From Bryobacterales bacterium (GTDB lineage: Bacteria; Acidobacteriota; Terriglobia; Bryobacterales; Bryobacteraceae): a DNA stretch of 64,000 nt. The position numbers were made by a program, and so were the translations under genes. The notes beneath the pieces are model-generated. The model saw only the letters and a list, made by a program, of their open reading frames with translations, was not told where the DNA came from and ran no database searches. Within the stretch, counting starts at the first letter, position 1, and each line of letters opens with the position of its first letter. Shown piece after piece: positions 52,614-60,863 of the stretch. The stretch lies in assembly GCA_020852175.1 (NCBI GenBank), contig JADZBH010000005.1, forward strand, positions 62,001 through 126,000. Reading direction: 5' to 3'.

Positions 52614-53341
52614 GGACACTCCTGACATTCCTTAGCTTGGTCTGTTCCCTAGGCGCCCAGGTAGCCCTTCGTCCCCCTGCATTCGGTTGCCAGGTGACCG
52701 GAGCGCACACACTTCGCACACTGGAAGGGCTCCCGGCCAGTCTCATCGCTGTCCCTCTGGTCGGCGATGCGCAGGCGGCGGCTTGTTCCTCACGGTTAAC
52801 GGTCTACCAGACGAGCGGTCGTGTGGTACTCCTCTCAGGTGAAGAGCACTTCGAGTTCGAAACCTCGGAGGCACAGATGCTGGCTGCGGGGGACGAAATC
52901 GCTGTGGCCGTTTCACGGGTAACCGGCTTCGTTCGGACCTGGAACCAGGGCGACTGGGCCGACTCCCCTCTAACCCTTCCTGCCGACGTGAGAGCCATTC
53001 GGATTACAGGGGCGAATCTGATGTTCCTTGCGGAAGACCGGTTGATAACTATAAGTATAGGTTCAGGAGTCGAACAATCGAATGTCCGGTTCGATGCCAC
53101 GTCTTCCCCCATTGCCATATTGTCCTCCGATTCAATTATTACGGTTGTCGATAATATGTGGAATCGGTGCGTTCCGTCTGTTTGTTTGCAGTTGGCGGCG
53201 GCCCCTTCCGGTGTGACTTCGCTGGAGATTCTGAACTCTGAATGGATCGCGGTTCGTCTGGATTCCGGCGATGACCTGGCAATTCGCCCCTCGGCTGGTG
53301 GTGTGGAATCGTTCCAGTTGCCAGGAGAGGTACGCCCATGA
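52610..53341 (+). CDS. Secreted protein of unknown function
   Basis: A 243-residue protein with a signal peptide (MRTLLTFLSLVCSLGAQ). Beta-rich throughout (VALRPPAFGCQVTGAHTL, LLSGEEHFEFETSEAQML, AVRLDSGDDLAIRPSAGG), resembling a degenerate propeller or a pilotin-like protein, with two cysteine pairs. No family recognised. Coupled on both sides by ATGA overlaps to the membrane-tethered gene upstream and the anchor-D-like gene downstream. Confidence 0.72.
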   Translation: MRTLLTFLSLVCSLGAQVALRPPAFGCQVTGAHTLRTLEGLPASLIAVPLVGDAQAAACSSRLTVYQTSGRVVLLSGEEHFEFETSEAQMLAAGDEIAVAVSRVTGFVRTWNQGDWADSPLTLPADVRAIRITGANLMFLAEDRLITISIGSGVEQSNVRFDATSSPIAILSSDSIITVVDNMWNRCVPSVCLQLAAAPSGVTSLEILNSEWIAVRLDSGDDLAIRPSAGGVESFQLPGEVRP

Positions 53342-54717
53342 AGTCCGGATTCTGTCTCTCCTTCCTCGCGCTGGTGTTTGTTTTGCCCAGACTGAATGCG
53401 GAGTTTGTGCTTTATCAGCTATCTGACGAGGGCCAGGAGACGCCTGTCGTGAGCCGGATCGCGATGAACGATACCACGGCGGGTGATGTGAGTGAAGTTC
53501 GCTTTCGCCTGCGCAACACGGGCAAGAAGAACGACTTTGTGAAAAGCGCCTACGTCCGCGGTGCCGGTTTCACGATTTCGGGCACTCCTTCGCTTCCGTT
53601 CCTTGTGCTTCCGGGATTGAATATCGATTTCCGCCTCCGCTTTCAACCGAACGGACCGGGCACGTTCAGCGGAACGCTCTATGTGAACGACTTGCAGGTG
53701 TTCGTCCTGGGCAGGGCGCCAGACGTCGCCTCGGTTTGGGTGGATCAGGGCGGCTCCTGGCGGATGGTGACGAATCTGGACGAAGTCGATTTCGGACGGA
53801 TACTGGCACATACCACCGTTACACTGCGTTTTGCATTCAGGAACACGGGTGGTTTGACGGTTCGTGTTGGAAGTGTGCAGGTGTCGCCTGGTGCATTCAC
53901 GTTGATTGGGTCCTTGTCCGTTCCTCTGGAACTGCCACCCGGCCGCGAAGCTGTGTTTTCGCTGCAATTCGCACCGCTTCGAGGCGGAATTTTTCGCTCT
54001 ACTTTGCTCGTTGACGGACGGACTGTCAGGTTAGCCGGCAGCGCCTACGAACCTCCTTTGCCGGAACCTCTGCTCACCTTTCCGTCGGCCACCTATGAGA
54101 GCGGACGGCAGTTACCGCTTGTCGTGCGCTTTGCCGAACCGGCGCGGGGGAACGGCGTGATGCAGTTGGCGCTCTCATTTGTGCCGCGGCAGGGTGCGCC
54201 TGACGATCCAGCCATTCAGTTCGTGTCGAACTTCACCCGCCAGCTTACGTTCGATGTCCGTACCGGCGACGAAACGCTGCTCTGGAAGGGCAACCCGGAG
54301 CTTCTCTTTCAGACAGGAACCACGGCGGGTGTGATCCGCTTCACAGTCACGTTCGGCTCTGATTCCCGCTCGGCCGAGTTTGTGATTCCGCCTTCGAGTC
54401 CGTACGTGGAACCCCCTCTGGTTCAGAGGACGTTAAGTTCCGTTGTGGTAACGCTCTCGGGCTTCGACAACTCGCGTTCGTTAACGGCGCTTTCGTTCAC
54501 CTGGTATCACAAGGATGGTTCGGTGATCGGTGGCGCGCCCTTGGTGAGCGCGGTGGGGCCGGCATTCGCACGTTACTTCAGCGGTTATGGCGGCGGAGGC
54601 GGCTTTTCGCTCCGAGCGGCATTCCCCGTGAGCGGTTCACCGGAAAATATAGCTGGGTTGGTTCTAGAAGCCACGAATGAGACCGGTTCCACACGGACCG
54701 TGCGGGTTGGCTTCTAG
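53338..54717 (+). CDS. Secreted choice-of-anchor-D/ASH-like protein
   Basis: A 459-residue protein with a signal peptide (MKSGFCLSFLALVFVLPRLNA). Two beta-sandwich modules are visible near 45-125 (EVRFRLRNTGKKNDFVKSAYVRGAGFTI, LPGLNIDFRLRFQPNGPGTFSGTLYV) and 145-235 (VDFGRILAHTTVTLRFAFRNTGGLTVRVGSV, LQFAPLRGGIFRSTLLVDG), matching the 'choice-of-anchor D'/ASH pattern of extracellular repeat proteins. The C-terminal half (about 245-459) is different, beta-rich and Gly-rich (YFSGYGGGGGFSLRAAF). No sorting signal is clear. It follows the unknown secreted gene with an ATGA overlap and precedes thiD by 21 bases. Confidence 0.78.
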   Translation: MKSGFCLSFLALVFVLPRLNAEFVLYQLSDEGQETPVVSRIAMNDTTAGDVSEVRFRLRNTGKKNDFVKSAYVRGAGFTISGTPSLPFLVLPGLNIDFRLRFQPNGPGTFSGTLYVNDLQVFVLGRAPDVASVWVDQGGSWRMVTNLDEVDFGRILAHTTVTLRFAFRNTGGLTVRVGSVQVSPGAFTLIGSLSVPLELPPGREAVFSLQFAPLRGGIFRSTLLVDGRTVRLAGSAYEPPLPEPLLTFPSATYESGRQLPLVVRFAEPARGNGVMQLALSFVPRQGAPDDPAIQFVSNFTRQLTFDVRTGDETLLWKGNPELLFQTGTTAGVIRFTVTFGSDSRSAEFVIPPSSPYVEPPLVQRTLSSVVVTLSGFDNSRSLTALSFTWYHKDGSVIGGAPLVSAVGPAFARYFSGYGGGGGFSLRAAFPVSGSPENIAGLVLEATNETGSTRTVRVGF

Positions 54718-54738
54718 CCGCCCCTTTCATGCTTCATC

Positions 54739-55527
54739 ATGGAAGGGATGCAAGCCGCCCTCACCATTGCTGGTTCCGACCCGAGCGGAGGCGCCGGGAT
54801 TCAGGCGGATCTCAAGACCTTTCACCAGTTCGGTGTTTATGGAGAAGCCGTGCTCACACTTCTCACCGTGCAGAATACCCGCCGTGTGTCACGCGTGGAG
54901 GTGATGCCTCCCGATCTTGTCCTGGAACAACTGGAGGCCATTCTGGAAGACATTCCTCCACAGGCAATGAAGACGGGCGCCTTAGGCGGACGGGCCGTGG
55001 TCGAGGCGCTGGCTGCACGTTTGAGCACGGTCGCCATTCCGCTGGTGATCGATCCGGTGATGATCAGCAAGCACGGTTCGCCACTGCTGGGTAAGGACGA
55101 TGCCGCCAGTCTGCGGCGTGAGCTTTTACCCCATGCGGCGCTGGCGACGCCCAATGTGCTGGAAGCCGCGCTCCTGTCCGGCCGCGAGATTGCGACAACC
55201 GCCGATGCACGGGATGCCGCGCGCGCGATTCACGGCCTTGGGCCTCGCGCCGTGCTGGTCAAGGGCGGCCACCTGGAGGGCGACGCCGTTGACATCCTTT
55301 ACGACGGTAGTGGCTTCCACGAATTCACCGCTCCGCGCACGCCAACACAGCACACACATGGCACTGGATGCACCTATTCAGCCGCCATTACCGCCAGCCT
55401 CTCCCTTGGGCTTCCGCTACTGGAAGCCGTTTCGCTCGCCAAGCGCTTCATCACTGCCGCCATACAGAAAAACCCCGGCCTCGGCGGAGGCCAGGGTCCA
55501 GTGAATCACTTCGTAGCGGTCTACTAA
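54739..55527 (+). CDS. thiD: Hydroxymethylpyrimidine/phosphomethylpyrimidine kinase
   Basis: A 262-residue ribokinase-fold enzyme. ALTIAGSDPSGGAGIQADLKTFHQFGVYG is the diagnostic N-terminus; VIDPVMISKHGSPLL and THGTGCTYSAAITASLSLG (anion hole and catalytic Asp region) complete the active site. It phosphorylates HMP and HMP-P for thiamine synthesis. It ends 4 bases inside the convergent moeZ gene. No TPP riboswitch is possible in the 21-base gap upstream. Confidence 0.97.
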   Translation: MEGMQAALTIAGSDPSGGAGIQADLKTFHQFGVYGEAVLTLLTVQNTRRVSRVEVMPPDLVLEQLEAILEDIPPQAMKTGALGGRAVVEALAARLSTVAIPLVIDPVMISKHGSPLLGKDDAASLRRELLPHAALATPNVLEAALLSGREIATTADARDAARAIHGLGPRAVLVKGGHLEGDAVDILYDGSGFHEFTAPRTPTQHTHGTGCTYSAAITASLSLGLPLLEAVSLAKRFITAAIQKNPGLGGGQGPVNHFVAVY

Positions 55528-56678
55528 TATTTGGGCACCGACGGATCCACCTGATCGGACCAGGCCAGAATGCCGCCCTTCAGATTCGTCAGATTTGAAA
55601 AGCCCTGCGTCTTCAGGAAGTCAATCGCCTTGGCCGACCGTCCGCCCATCTTGCAATGGACGACGATGTCATCGGCGGGATTCAATTCGTTCAGCCGCTT
55701 CGGCAATTCGCCGAGTGGAATCAGCACCGAGCCTGGAATGCGTCCAATCTGGAATTCGTGCGGTTCCCGTACGTCCACCAGAACGAATTTGTTCCCGCCA
55801 TCCATTCTCGCTTTCAAACCCTTGGCGTCGATCTCGCCCATTGCCGGAGCACCTCCTGCCGGCGGCGGTGGCGGCGCGGCCGGAATTCCACAAAACTGTT
55901 CGTAGTCGATGAGCTTGGTGACTGTCGGATGGTCTCCGCATACCGGACACTCCGGATTGCGGCGTAGTTTCAGCTCACGGAACTTCATTCCGAGAGCGTC
56001 ATAAAGCATCAACCGGCCCACCAGTGGCTCACCGGCGCCCAAAATCAGCTTGACCACTTCTGTCGCCTGAATCAAACCCACGACTCCGGGCAGAATGCCG
56101 AGCACGCCGCCTTCCGCGCAGCTAGGTACCAGACCGGGCGGCGGCGGTTCGGGATACAGGCAGCGGTAGCACGGCCCGCCCGGGTAGGCGAACACCGTCG
56201 CCTGGCCTTCAAAGCGGAAGATCGAGCCATAAGCGTTCGGCTTCTTCAGCAGCACGCAAGCGTCGTTCACCAGATAGCGCGTCGGGAAGTTGTCGGTTCC
56301 GTCGGCCACCAGATCGTAGTCCTTGATAATGTCCAGAGCGTTGTCACTCTTCAGAGCCGTCTCATGACGCACTACGTTGATGAACGGGTTGATGTCGAGC
56401 ATCGTCTCGATGGCCGAGTCGATCTTCGCTTTCCCGACATCTTTCGTACCGTGGATCACTTGGCGTTGCAGGTTGGAAAAGTCGACCACGTCGAAGTCCA
56501 CCAGGCCAATCGTCCCGACACCGGCCGCGGCCAGGTATAAGGCCATCGGCGCGCCCAGGCCGCCAGTGCCCACCAGCAATACCTTGGCCTGCTTCAACTT
56601 CAACTGGCCTTCCATGCCTACTTCGGGCATGATGAGGTGGCGCGAATAGCGTTGAATTTCGTCGTTGGAGAGCTGCAC
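55524..56678 (-). CDS. moeZ: MoeZ-type sulfur-carrier adenylyltransferase/sulfurtransferase
   Basis: A 384-residue protein. Residues 1-255 are a ThiF/MoeB domain: QRYSRHLIMPEVG, the ATP loop VGTGGLGAP near 37-45, and Zn-binding CYRC and CPVC pairs. Residues about 285-384 are a rhodanese domain (VLVDVREPHEFQIGRIPGSVLIP, with the catalytic Cys in VVHCKMGGRSAKA). This MoeB-rhodanese fusion is the MoeZ architecture that adenylates and then thiocarboxylates CysO/MoaD. A GTG start at 56678 follows GGAGG at 8 bases; the GGAGG lies inside the end of the cysO gene. Confidence 0.95.
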   Translation of the reverse strand: MQLSNDEIQRYSRHLIMPEVGMEGQLKLKQAKVLLVGTGGLGAPMALYLAAAGVGTIGLVDFDVVDFSNLQRQVIHGTKDVGKAKIDSAIETMLDINPFINVVRHETALKSDNALDIIKDYDLVADGTDNFPTRYLVNDACVLLKKPNAYGSIFRFEGQATVFAYPGGPCYRCLYPEPPPPGLVPSCAEGGVLGILPGVVGLIQATEVVKLILGAGEPLVGRLMLYDALGMKFRELKLRRNPECPVCGDHPTVTKLIDYEQFCGIPAAPPPPPAGGAPAMGEIDAKGLKARMDGGNKFVLVDVREPHEFQIGRIPGSVLIPLGELPKRLNELNPADDIVVHCKMGGRSAKAIDFLKTQGFSNLTNLKGGILAWSDQVDPSVPKY

Positions 56679-56679
56679 G

Positions 56680-56955
56680 TTACCGGCCTCCGGCGATTGA
56701 AGGCACGATGGTCACCGTGTCGGTGGCGGCTACCTGCGCCTTGTCCTTGCCCAGGTAACGGATGTCCTCGTCGTTCACATAGACGTTCACGAAGCTACGC
56801 AACTTGCCTTCGTCGTTGTACAGGTTCTTCTTCAGATCCGGGTAGGTAGCCGTCAAGGCGCCGAGAATCTCGCCTACGGTCGCTCCGGCCACCTCGACGC
56901 TGTCCTTCTTGTCCGTGTACTGACGCAAGGGCGTCGGAATCATCACTTTCGGCAT
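56680..56955 (-). CDS. cysO: CysO/MoaD-family sulfur carrier protein with C-terminal GGR
   Basis: A 91-residue beta-grasp protein: MPKVMIPTPLRQYT at the start, LTATYPDLKKNLYNDEGKLRSFVNVYVN in the middle (CysO-like), ending VTIVPSIAGGR. Sulfur carriers of this type are thiocarboxylated on a terminal Gly-Gly; here one Arg follows the Gly-Gly, so the tail must be trimmed before activation. It lies between mec and moeZ, and with cysM these four genes form the CysO-dependent cysteine pathway. The next gene starts 2 bases after its stop. Confidence 0.93.
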   Translation of the reverse strand: MPKVMIPTPLRQYTDKKDSVEVAGATVGEILGALTATYPDLKKNLYNDEGKLRSFVNVYVNDEDIRYLGKDKAQVAATDTVTIVPSIAGGR

Positions 56956-56969
56956 GCATACACTCCTCT

Positions 56970-57392
56970 TTAACCCGGCAGATCGAGGGCTTCCTCGGGC
57001 GCTTCGGTCTGCTCCATGTTTGGTAGAAAACTTTTGGCGTGGTCGAACTGGCCGTCCTTCACGCTGAGTACAACAAAGGAATACCACGGGCACGAGTTCT
57101 TCAGGTCGGTCTCGCTGAAGTAAGCGTCATGGTTGGGATGGGAATGGAAAATCCCGATGAGGTCCATACCACGGCCGCGCGCCTCTTTTTCCGCCCGCAA
57201 AAGGTCTTCGGGACGAAGTTCGTAGCGGGTCACCCGCGGGCCCGCATGAACGTTTTCTAAAGGAAGGGCGACAGTCACATGCTTCGTTTCCCCGTCGTTC
57301 CGGCCGAGCATGGCTCCGCAGCACTCATTGGGAAAAATCGCCTCGGCATGCGCTCGCATCACCTGCCAGGCTTCGCCGCCAATGCGGATCAT
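56970..57392 (-). CDS. mec: Mec-type JAMM metalloprotease
   Basis: A 140-residue JAMM/MPN+ domain protein. NECCGAM at 22-28 supplies E23, and GIFHSHPNHDAYFSETDL at 80-97 supplies the His-x-His (H83, H85) and Asp (D96) zinc ligands. Mycobacterial Mec releases cysteine from the CysO-cysteine adduct; here it is also the obvious candidate to remove the terminal Arg from CysO. The start overlaps the cysM stop by 4 bases. Confidence 0.94.
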   Translation of the reverse strand: MIRIGGEAWQVMRAHAEAIFPNECCGAMLGRNDGETKHVTVALPLENVHAGPRVTRYELRPEDLLRAEKEARGRGMDLIGIFHSHPNHDAYFSETDLKNSCPWYSFVVLSVKDGQFDHAKSFLPNMEQTEAPEEALDLPG

Positions 57393-58387
57393 ATTCCTTC
57401 ACCCATCGTTCCCCGCGTGTCCTTCCGGCGCCAGTCAAATTCCGGATCGTCCCAGAAATGCTCGCTCAGGTATTTGTCCGCGGCGTCGCACAATATGGTG
57501 ACAATGACGCCAGATTCGCCATTCGAGGCCAGCCTTTGAGCCAGTTTCGCCGCCGCAACCACGTTTCCTCCCGACGAAATGCCCACCAGCAACCCTTCGC
57601 TTTCCGCCAACCGGCGTACCATCCTGTAAGCGTCTTCGGTCTCCACCCAGACGTTCTCATCGGCGAGTGATGCGTCGTATATTCCTGGCACGATGGCTGT
57701 CGGCATATGCTTCAAACCCTCCAGCCCGTGAAATCCGACCGAAGGTTGCATACTGATGCACTTCACACCGGGCAACTCCTGGCGAAGACGCCGTGAAGTA
57801 CCCATGAACGTGCCGGAGGTGCCCATGCCAGCAACGAAGTGCGAAATCTTTGTTTCCGATTGTTGTAATATTTCTACACCAGTAGTTAAATAATGAGCCT
57901 TCCAGTTGGCATCATTGTTGTACTGATCGGGGTAGAAGTAGGCGTCGGGATTGTCAGCGTAAATCTGACGGCAGCGCCGAATTGCTCCGTCCGAGCCTTC
58001 CGTTGGATCGGTCAAAACCAGCTCCGCCCCATAGGCCTTCAAAATACGTTTGCGTTCCGGAGATGCGTTCAGTGGCAGGCAGAGCTTTACCTTGTACCCC
58101 TTTGCAGCGCTAACCATGGCATATGCAATGCCCGTATTTCCGCTGGTAGCGTCCAGAATCACCTTGTCCGCGGTTAGGGCCCCGCTCCGTTCCCCTTCCC
58201 GAATCATGTTCATCGCCGGGCGGTCCTTCACAGATCCGCCGGGATTGAAATACTCTCCCTTGGCGTAGATCTCTACGCCAGGGAACTCGCTGGAAATGCG
58301 GGGTAAGTGGATAAGGGGGGTGTTCCCGATGTGAGCCAGTAGACTGCCCGGGTTCGACTCACACAACTTGGGGACTGCGACGGCCAT
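57389..58387 (-). CDS. cysM: Cysteine synthase CysM-type (CysO-dependent)
   Basis: A 332-residue fold-type II PLP enzyme. NPGGSVKDR holds the Schiff-base lysine; TSGNTGIAYA and GTSGTFMG bind PLP phosphate and substrate. The sequence around LEGLKHMPTAIVPGIYD aligns with the segment that in mycobacterial CysM carries the O-phosphoserine-binding arginine, here apparently lysine. Adjacency to mec, cysO and moeZ marks it as the CysO-thiocarboxylate-using synthase rather than a sulfide-using CysK. Confidence 0.93.
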   Translation of the reverse strand: MAVAVPKLCESNPGSLLAHIGNTPLIHLPRISSEFPGVEIYAKGEYFNPGGSVKDRPAMNMIREGERSGALTADKVILDATSGNTGIAYAMVSAAKGYKVKLCLPLNASPERKRILKAYGAELVLTDPTEGSDGAIRRCRQIYADNPDAYFYPDQYNNDANWKAHYLTTGVEILQQSETKISHFVAGMGTSGTFMGTSRRLRQELPGVKCISMQPSVGFHGLEGLKHMPTAIVPGIYDASLADENVWVETEDAYRMVRRLAESEGLLVGISSGGNVVAAAKLAQRLASNGESGVIVTILCDAADKYLSEHFWDDPEFDWRRKDTRGTMGEGI

Positions 58388-58458
58388 GAGGAAAGTGGCT
58401 CTAGCTTATTCTATCGGAATCTACTGTTTCTCTGTCAAGAAGTAGGGATTCGATCCAC

Positions 58459-59169
58459 CTAACGACCGAAAACCTCGCCTGGGTATAGGATGTGCAGCGC
58501 TACCAAAAAGATGGGAGAGAAAAGGGAGTCGAACACCTTCCAGGCGATGAGGAGCCCAATCATTTGATAAGGGCCCATCTGGTCGCGCCAGTCCATCAAT
58601 TTTTGAGCGGCGCTTTCTGGCACCAGGACGTTGATAGCGCCAAAACCATCAAGAGGCGGGAATGGCAGCAGGTTGAAGGTGGCGAGAATCAGATTGAGCG
58701 AGAACAGGATGCTGAAGAATGTGGCGAACCCGCCGGCCATTCCTCCGCTCGCCTCGACTAACCGGGAGATGCCGAGCGCACCAGGGAGTTGGAAAACTCC
58801 TGTTCGCAAGCAAACTTGGATAATGAGTGCAGACACAACAACAAGTACAAAATTTGCTGCCGGACCTGCTAGCGCCATCCAGCCAGAGCGCCGCGGATGA
58901 CGCCGTGCCCAGTAGGGATCGTAGGGTGCGCTGGCCCATCCCATCATCCAGCCACTGAACATGAATGTGAGCCACGGCACAAGAACCATGCCGAAGGGCT
59001 CGCGCTGCATATGCGGTGCCGGGTTCAACGAGACCTGGCCAACTGAGTAGGCGGTCAGGTCCCCTCCCCATTTGGCTGCAAGGGCGTGGGCAGCCTCATG
59101 ACAGGTTGTGGACAGTAGGAATGCCACATACCAAAGCATTCCTAGGGCGATGGTCTCCGATATCTCCAT
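58459..59169 (-). CDS. Site-2-protease-family (M50) membrane metalloprotease
   Basis: A 236-residue membrane protein with about five hydrophobic segments. The zinc motif HEAAH lies at residues 24-28 within the first helices, and NLLPFPPLDGFGA holds the third-ligand motif (xPxxDG). This is the short M50B form without PDZ or CBS domains. It probably cleaves small membrane substrates such as anti-sigma fragments or signal-peptide remnants; the substrate is unknown. A large inverted repeat lies upstream at 59253-59299. Confidence 0.9.
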   Translation of the reverse strand: MEISETIALGMLWYVAFLLSTTCHEAAHALAAKWGGDLTAYSVGQVSLNPAPHMQREPFGMVLVPWLTFMFSGWMMGWASAPYDPYWARRHPRRSGWMALAGPAANFVLVVVSALIIQVCLRTGVFQLPGALGISRLVEASGGMAGGFATFFSILFSLNLILATFNLLPFPPLDGFGAINVLVPESAAQKLMDWRDQMGPYQMIGLLIAWKVFDSLFSPIFLVALHILYPGEVFGR

Positions 59170-59252
59170 GGCCAGCGTTTCAGACTCCCCTCGTCAGCAT
59201 ATCGCAAGCGAGGGTTCTCATTCCGCCGGTGGTGGATTTTGTGTTGAGTGAC

Positions 59253-59299
59253 TGTCCTGTCTACAAATCTTCCCACTGTTCAGTGGTAGACAAGGGACA
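59253..59299. repeat. Nested inverted repeat upstream of the M50 protease gene
   Basis: TGTCC-TGTCTAC (59253-59264) pairs with GTAGACA (59286-59292) and GGACA (59295-59299), and the loop itself contains CCACTG-TT-CAGTGG (59273-59286), a perfect 6+2+6 palindrome. There is no T-tract on either strand, so a protein-binding operator or an RNA leader structure fits better than a terminator. Confidence 0.6.
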
Positions 59300-59336
59300 C
59301 GATGGTAGGACTGCGGCAGTTTATGCCAGAAGCGGT

Positions 59337-59358
59337 GGATTCTCCGTCAGGAGAAGCC
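59337..59358 (-). terminator. Hairpin after the coiled-coil gene, possible weak terminator
   Basis: TTCTCC-GTCA-GGAGAA (59340-59355) with outer GG/CC pairs forms an 8-bp interrupted stem, 6 bases beyond the stop of the minus-strand gene ending at 59365. No U-tract follows. Confidence 0.45.
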
Positions 59359-59364
59359 TAACTC

Positions 59365-59868
59365 TTACCCCTTCAACATTCGATGCCGCTTACGATCGAC
59401 TGAAGCCGCTGCCAGCGCCGGAGCAGCCACCTTTTCCGAATTCAGGCCACGCGCCGTGAAGATGGAAGCCGCCTTGGCAAGCATACCCACGTCGCCGCCC
59501 TCTTCCACCGTCAATTCGTGCTCCACCCAGTTGGAAAGCGGCAGGTTGCGGAAATAGAGCCTTTCCTGCAGCACCATGGACTTCTTGTTCAGGAAAAGCG
59601 ACTTGCTCTCCCGCATGTAGTGCCGCTCTTCGACGCGAAACTCACCGAGGAAATCGTCCATGGACTGGCGCCGGGTTTCCGCCTCGGTCGCTTTTAAGCG
59701 GGCTTCGGTCTCTTTCTCTATACTTTTCAGCGTGGAATGAGCCTCCACCAGCGCTTCGCGCTCCTTGGCCAAGGCTACTTCCATCCGGGCCTGCATGATG
59801 TAAAAGGAAAGCAGCGCGCTCCCGGCCGCCGTAAACAACGGGAGAAACATCCAGAGCATGGCGTCCAT
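59365..59868 (-). CDS. Membrane-anchored coiled-coil protein of unknown function
   Basis: A 167-residue protein. An N-terminal transmembrane segment (MLWMFLPLFTAAGSALLSFYIM) is followed by a charged coiled coil (about 28-75, AKEREALVEAHSTLKSIEKETEARLKATEAETRRQ), then a globular part (FLGEFRVEERHYMRESKSLFLNKKSMVLQERLYFRNLPLSNWVEHEL). The C-terminal 40 residues are Ala-rich and basic. No family recognised. It lies 54 bases downstream of the glycosyltransferase gene. Confidence 0.72.
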   Translation of the reverse strand: MDAMLWMFLPLFTAAGSALLSFYIMQARMEVALAKEREALVEAHSTLKSIEKETEARLKATEAETRRQSMDDFLGEFRVEERHYMRESKSLFLNKKSMVLQERLYFRNLPLSNWVEHELTVEEGGDVGMLAKAASIFTARGLNSEKVAAPALAAASVDRKRHRMLKG

Positions 59869-59922
59869 GGTTCCACTCCTTCCGGATCAATCGGCCTCTT
59901 CGAGGCCGTTCTTTAGAGGATT

Positions 59923-60819
59923 TCAGTCGAACTGCTCGGTTCCATCCACCTTCTGGCCGGATAGAATCCGGCTGAAGGCCCCGAAACCGCCGGGGCTACC
60001 CAGCGAGCCCAGAAGGGCACTCACATAAAGACCGATCTGCGCTCCCATCCCCATGTGCTTTCCAGCAAAGGCGATGGCTCCCAGACGCCAGTCAGCTTCG
60101 AGCGCAGGTACCGAGGAGGCCCGAGGCGGTGGCTCACCGCTATCCGTTACGGATAAATCGGGGTATACGACCGCATGTTTTCCTCCCCGGTTCACCCGGT
60201 AGCACATTTCGATGTCAGACCAGCACTCACCGAACCGTTCATCGAAATAGTTCATTCCTACAATTGTCTGTCTTCGGACCATCAGCGCCCTACTGGAAAG
60301 CGTCCCAACGGGTCCGTCCGGCTGCGGAGATTGCCACGGCACGCGGTTTCGCACCCAGGCAGACAGATGTGCCGCATCGGGGAGGGGGGCGACCTGGGGC
60401 AACGGCTGCCCATTTTCTCCGGTCAACGTGGGCGCCGACAGTCCAATCTTGGGATCGGTTTGCATCCGTTCGGCCAGACGCAGCGCGGTGTCCGGTTTCA
60501 CGGTCACCTCGGGCGTCAGGAAGAGTAGAAACTCTCCCTTTGCCGTGCGGACGCCGATGTTGCGCGCCTTGGTCATGCCGAAGTTCTTCGGCAACCGGAG
60601 TGGGGTGATGCCGGGAAAGTCGGCGTCAATGGTGGCTGAACCGTCGCGAGAACCCTGATCCACAACCAGGATCTCCATCCGATCGCGCCCTTCCGAGGCT
60701 TCCAGGGACGCGACGCACCGATGCAGCGCCTCTCCGGAGTTGTGCGAGACGATGAGCGCGGTTACCAGCGGTCCAAGCGGTTCTTCCTGGTGTGCCTGTG
60801 CGGCTGAGGAATCCTCCAT
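59923..60819 (-). CDS. Glycosyltransferase family 2
   Basis: A 298-residue GT-A enzyme. VTALIVSHNSGEALHRCVASL, ILVVDQGSRDGSA and a FLLFLTPEVTVKPD segment take the nucleotide-binding and D-x-D positions (here T-P-E replaces the usual D-D-D, so the metal site is atypical). FDERFGECWSDIEMCYRVNRGGKHAVVYPDLSVT is the typical ED-x-D/W-like acceptor region of rhamnosyltransferase-like GT2 proteins. The ATG at 60819 is preferred to a TTG at 60840 that would abut the divergent propeller gene. Confidence 0.88.
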   Translation of the reverse strand: MEDSSAAQAHQEEPLGPLVTALIVSHNSGEALHRCVASLEASEGRDRMEILVVDQGSRDGSATIDADFPGITPLRLPKNFGMTKARNIGVRTAKGEFLLFLTPEVTVKPDTALRLAERMQTDPKIGLSAPTLTGENGQPLPQVAPLPDAAHLSAWVRNRVPWQSPQPDGPVGTLSSRALMVRRQTIVGMNYFDERFGECWSDIEMCYRVNRGGKHAVVYPDLSVTDSGEPPPRASSVPALEADWRLGAIAFAGKHMGMGAQIGLYVSALLGSLGSPGGFGAFSRILSGQKVDGTEQFD

Positions 60820-60863
60820 GAGCCCATGAGAATAGCGCAATGTGGCAACATGGACAAGGTCCC

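Noticed and set aside
54718-54738. TPP riboswitch before thiD
   Set aside because: Only 21 bases separate the genes; a TPP aptamer needs about 100 and no THI-box sequence is present upstream.
58445-58470. A GGATTCGATCC stretch like a tRNA T-loop
   Set aside because: The flanking bases do not form a T stem and no anticodon arm or acceptor stem can be drawn.
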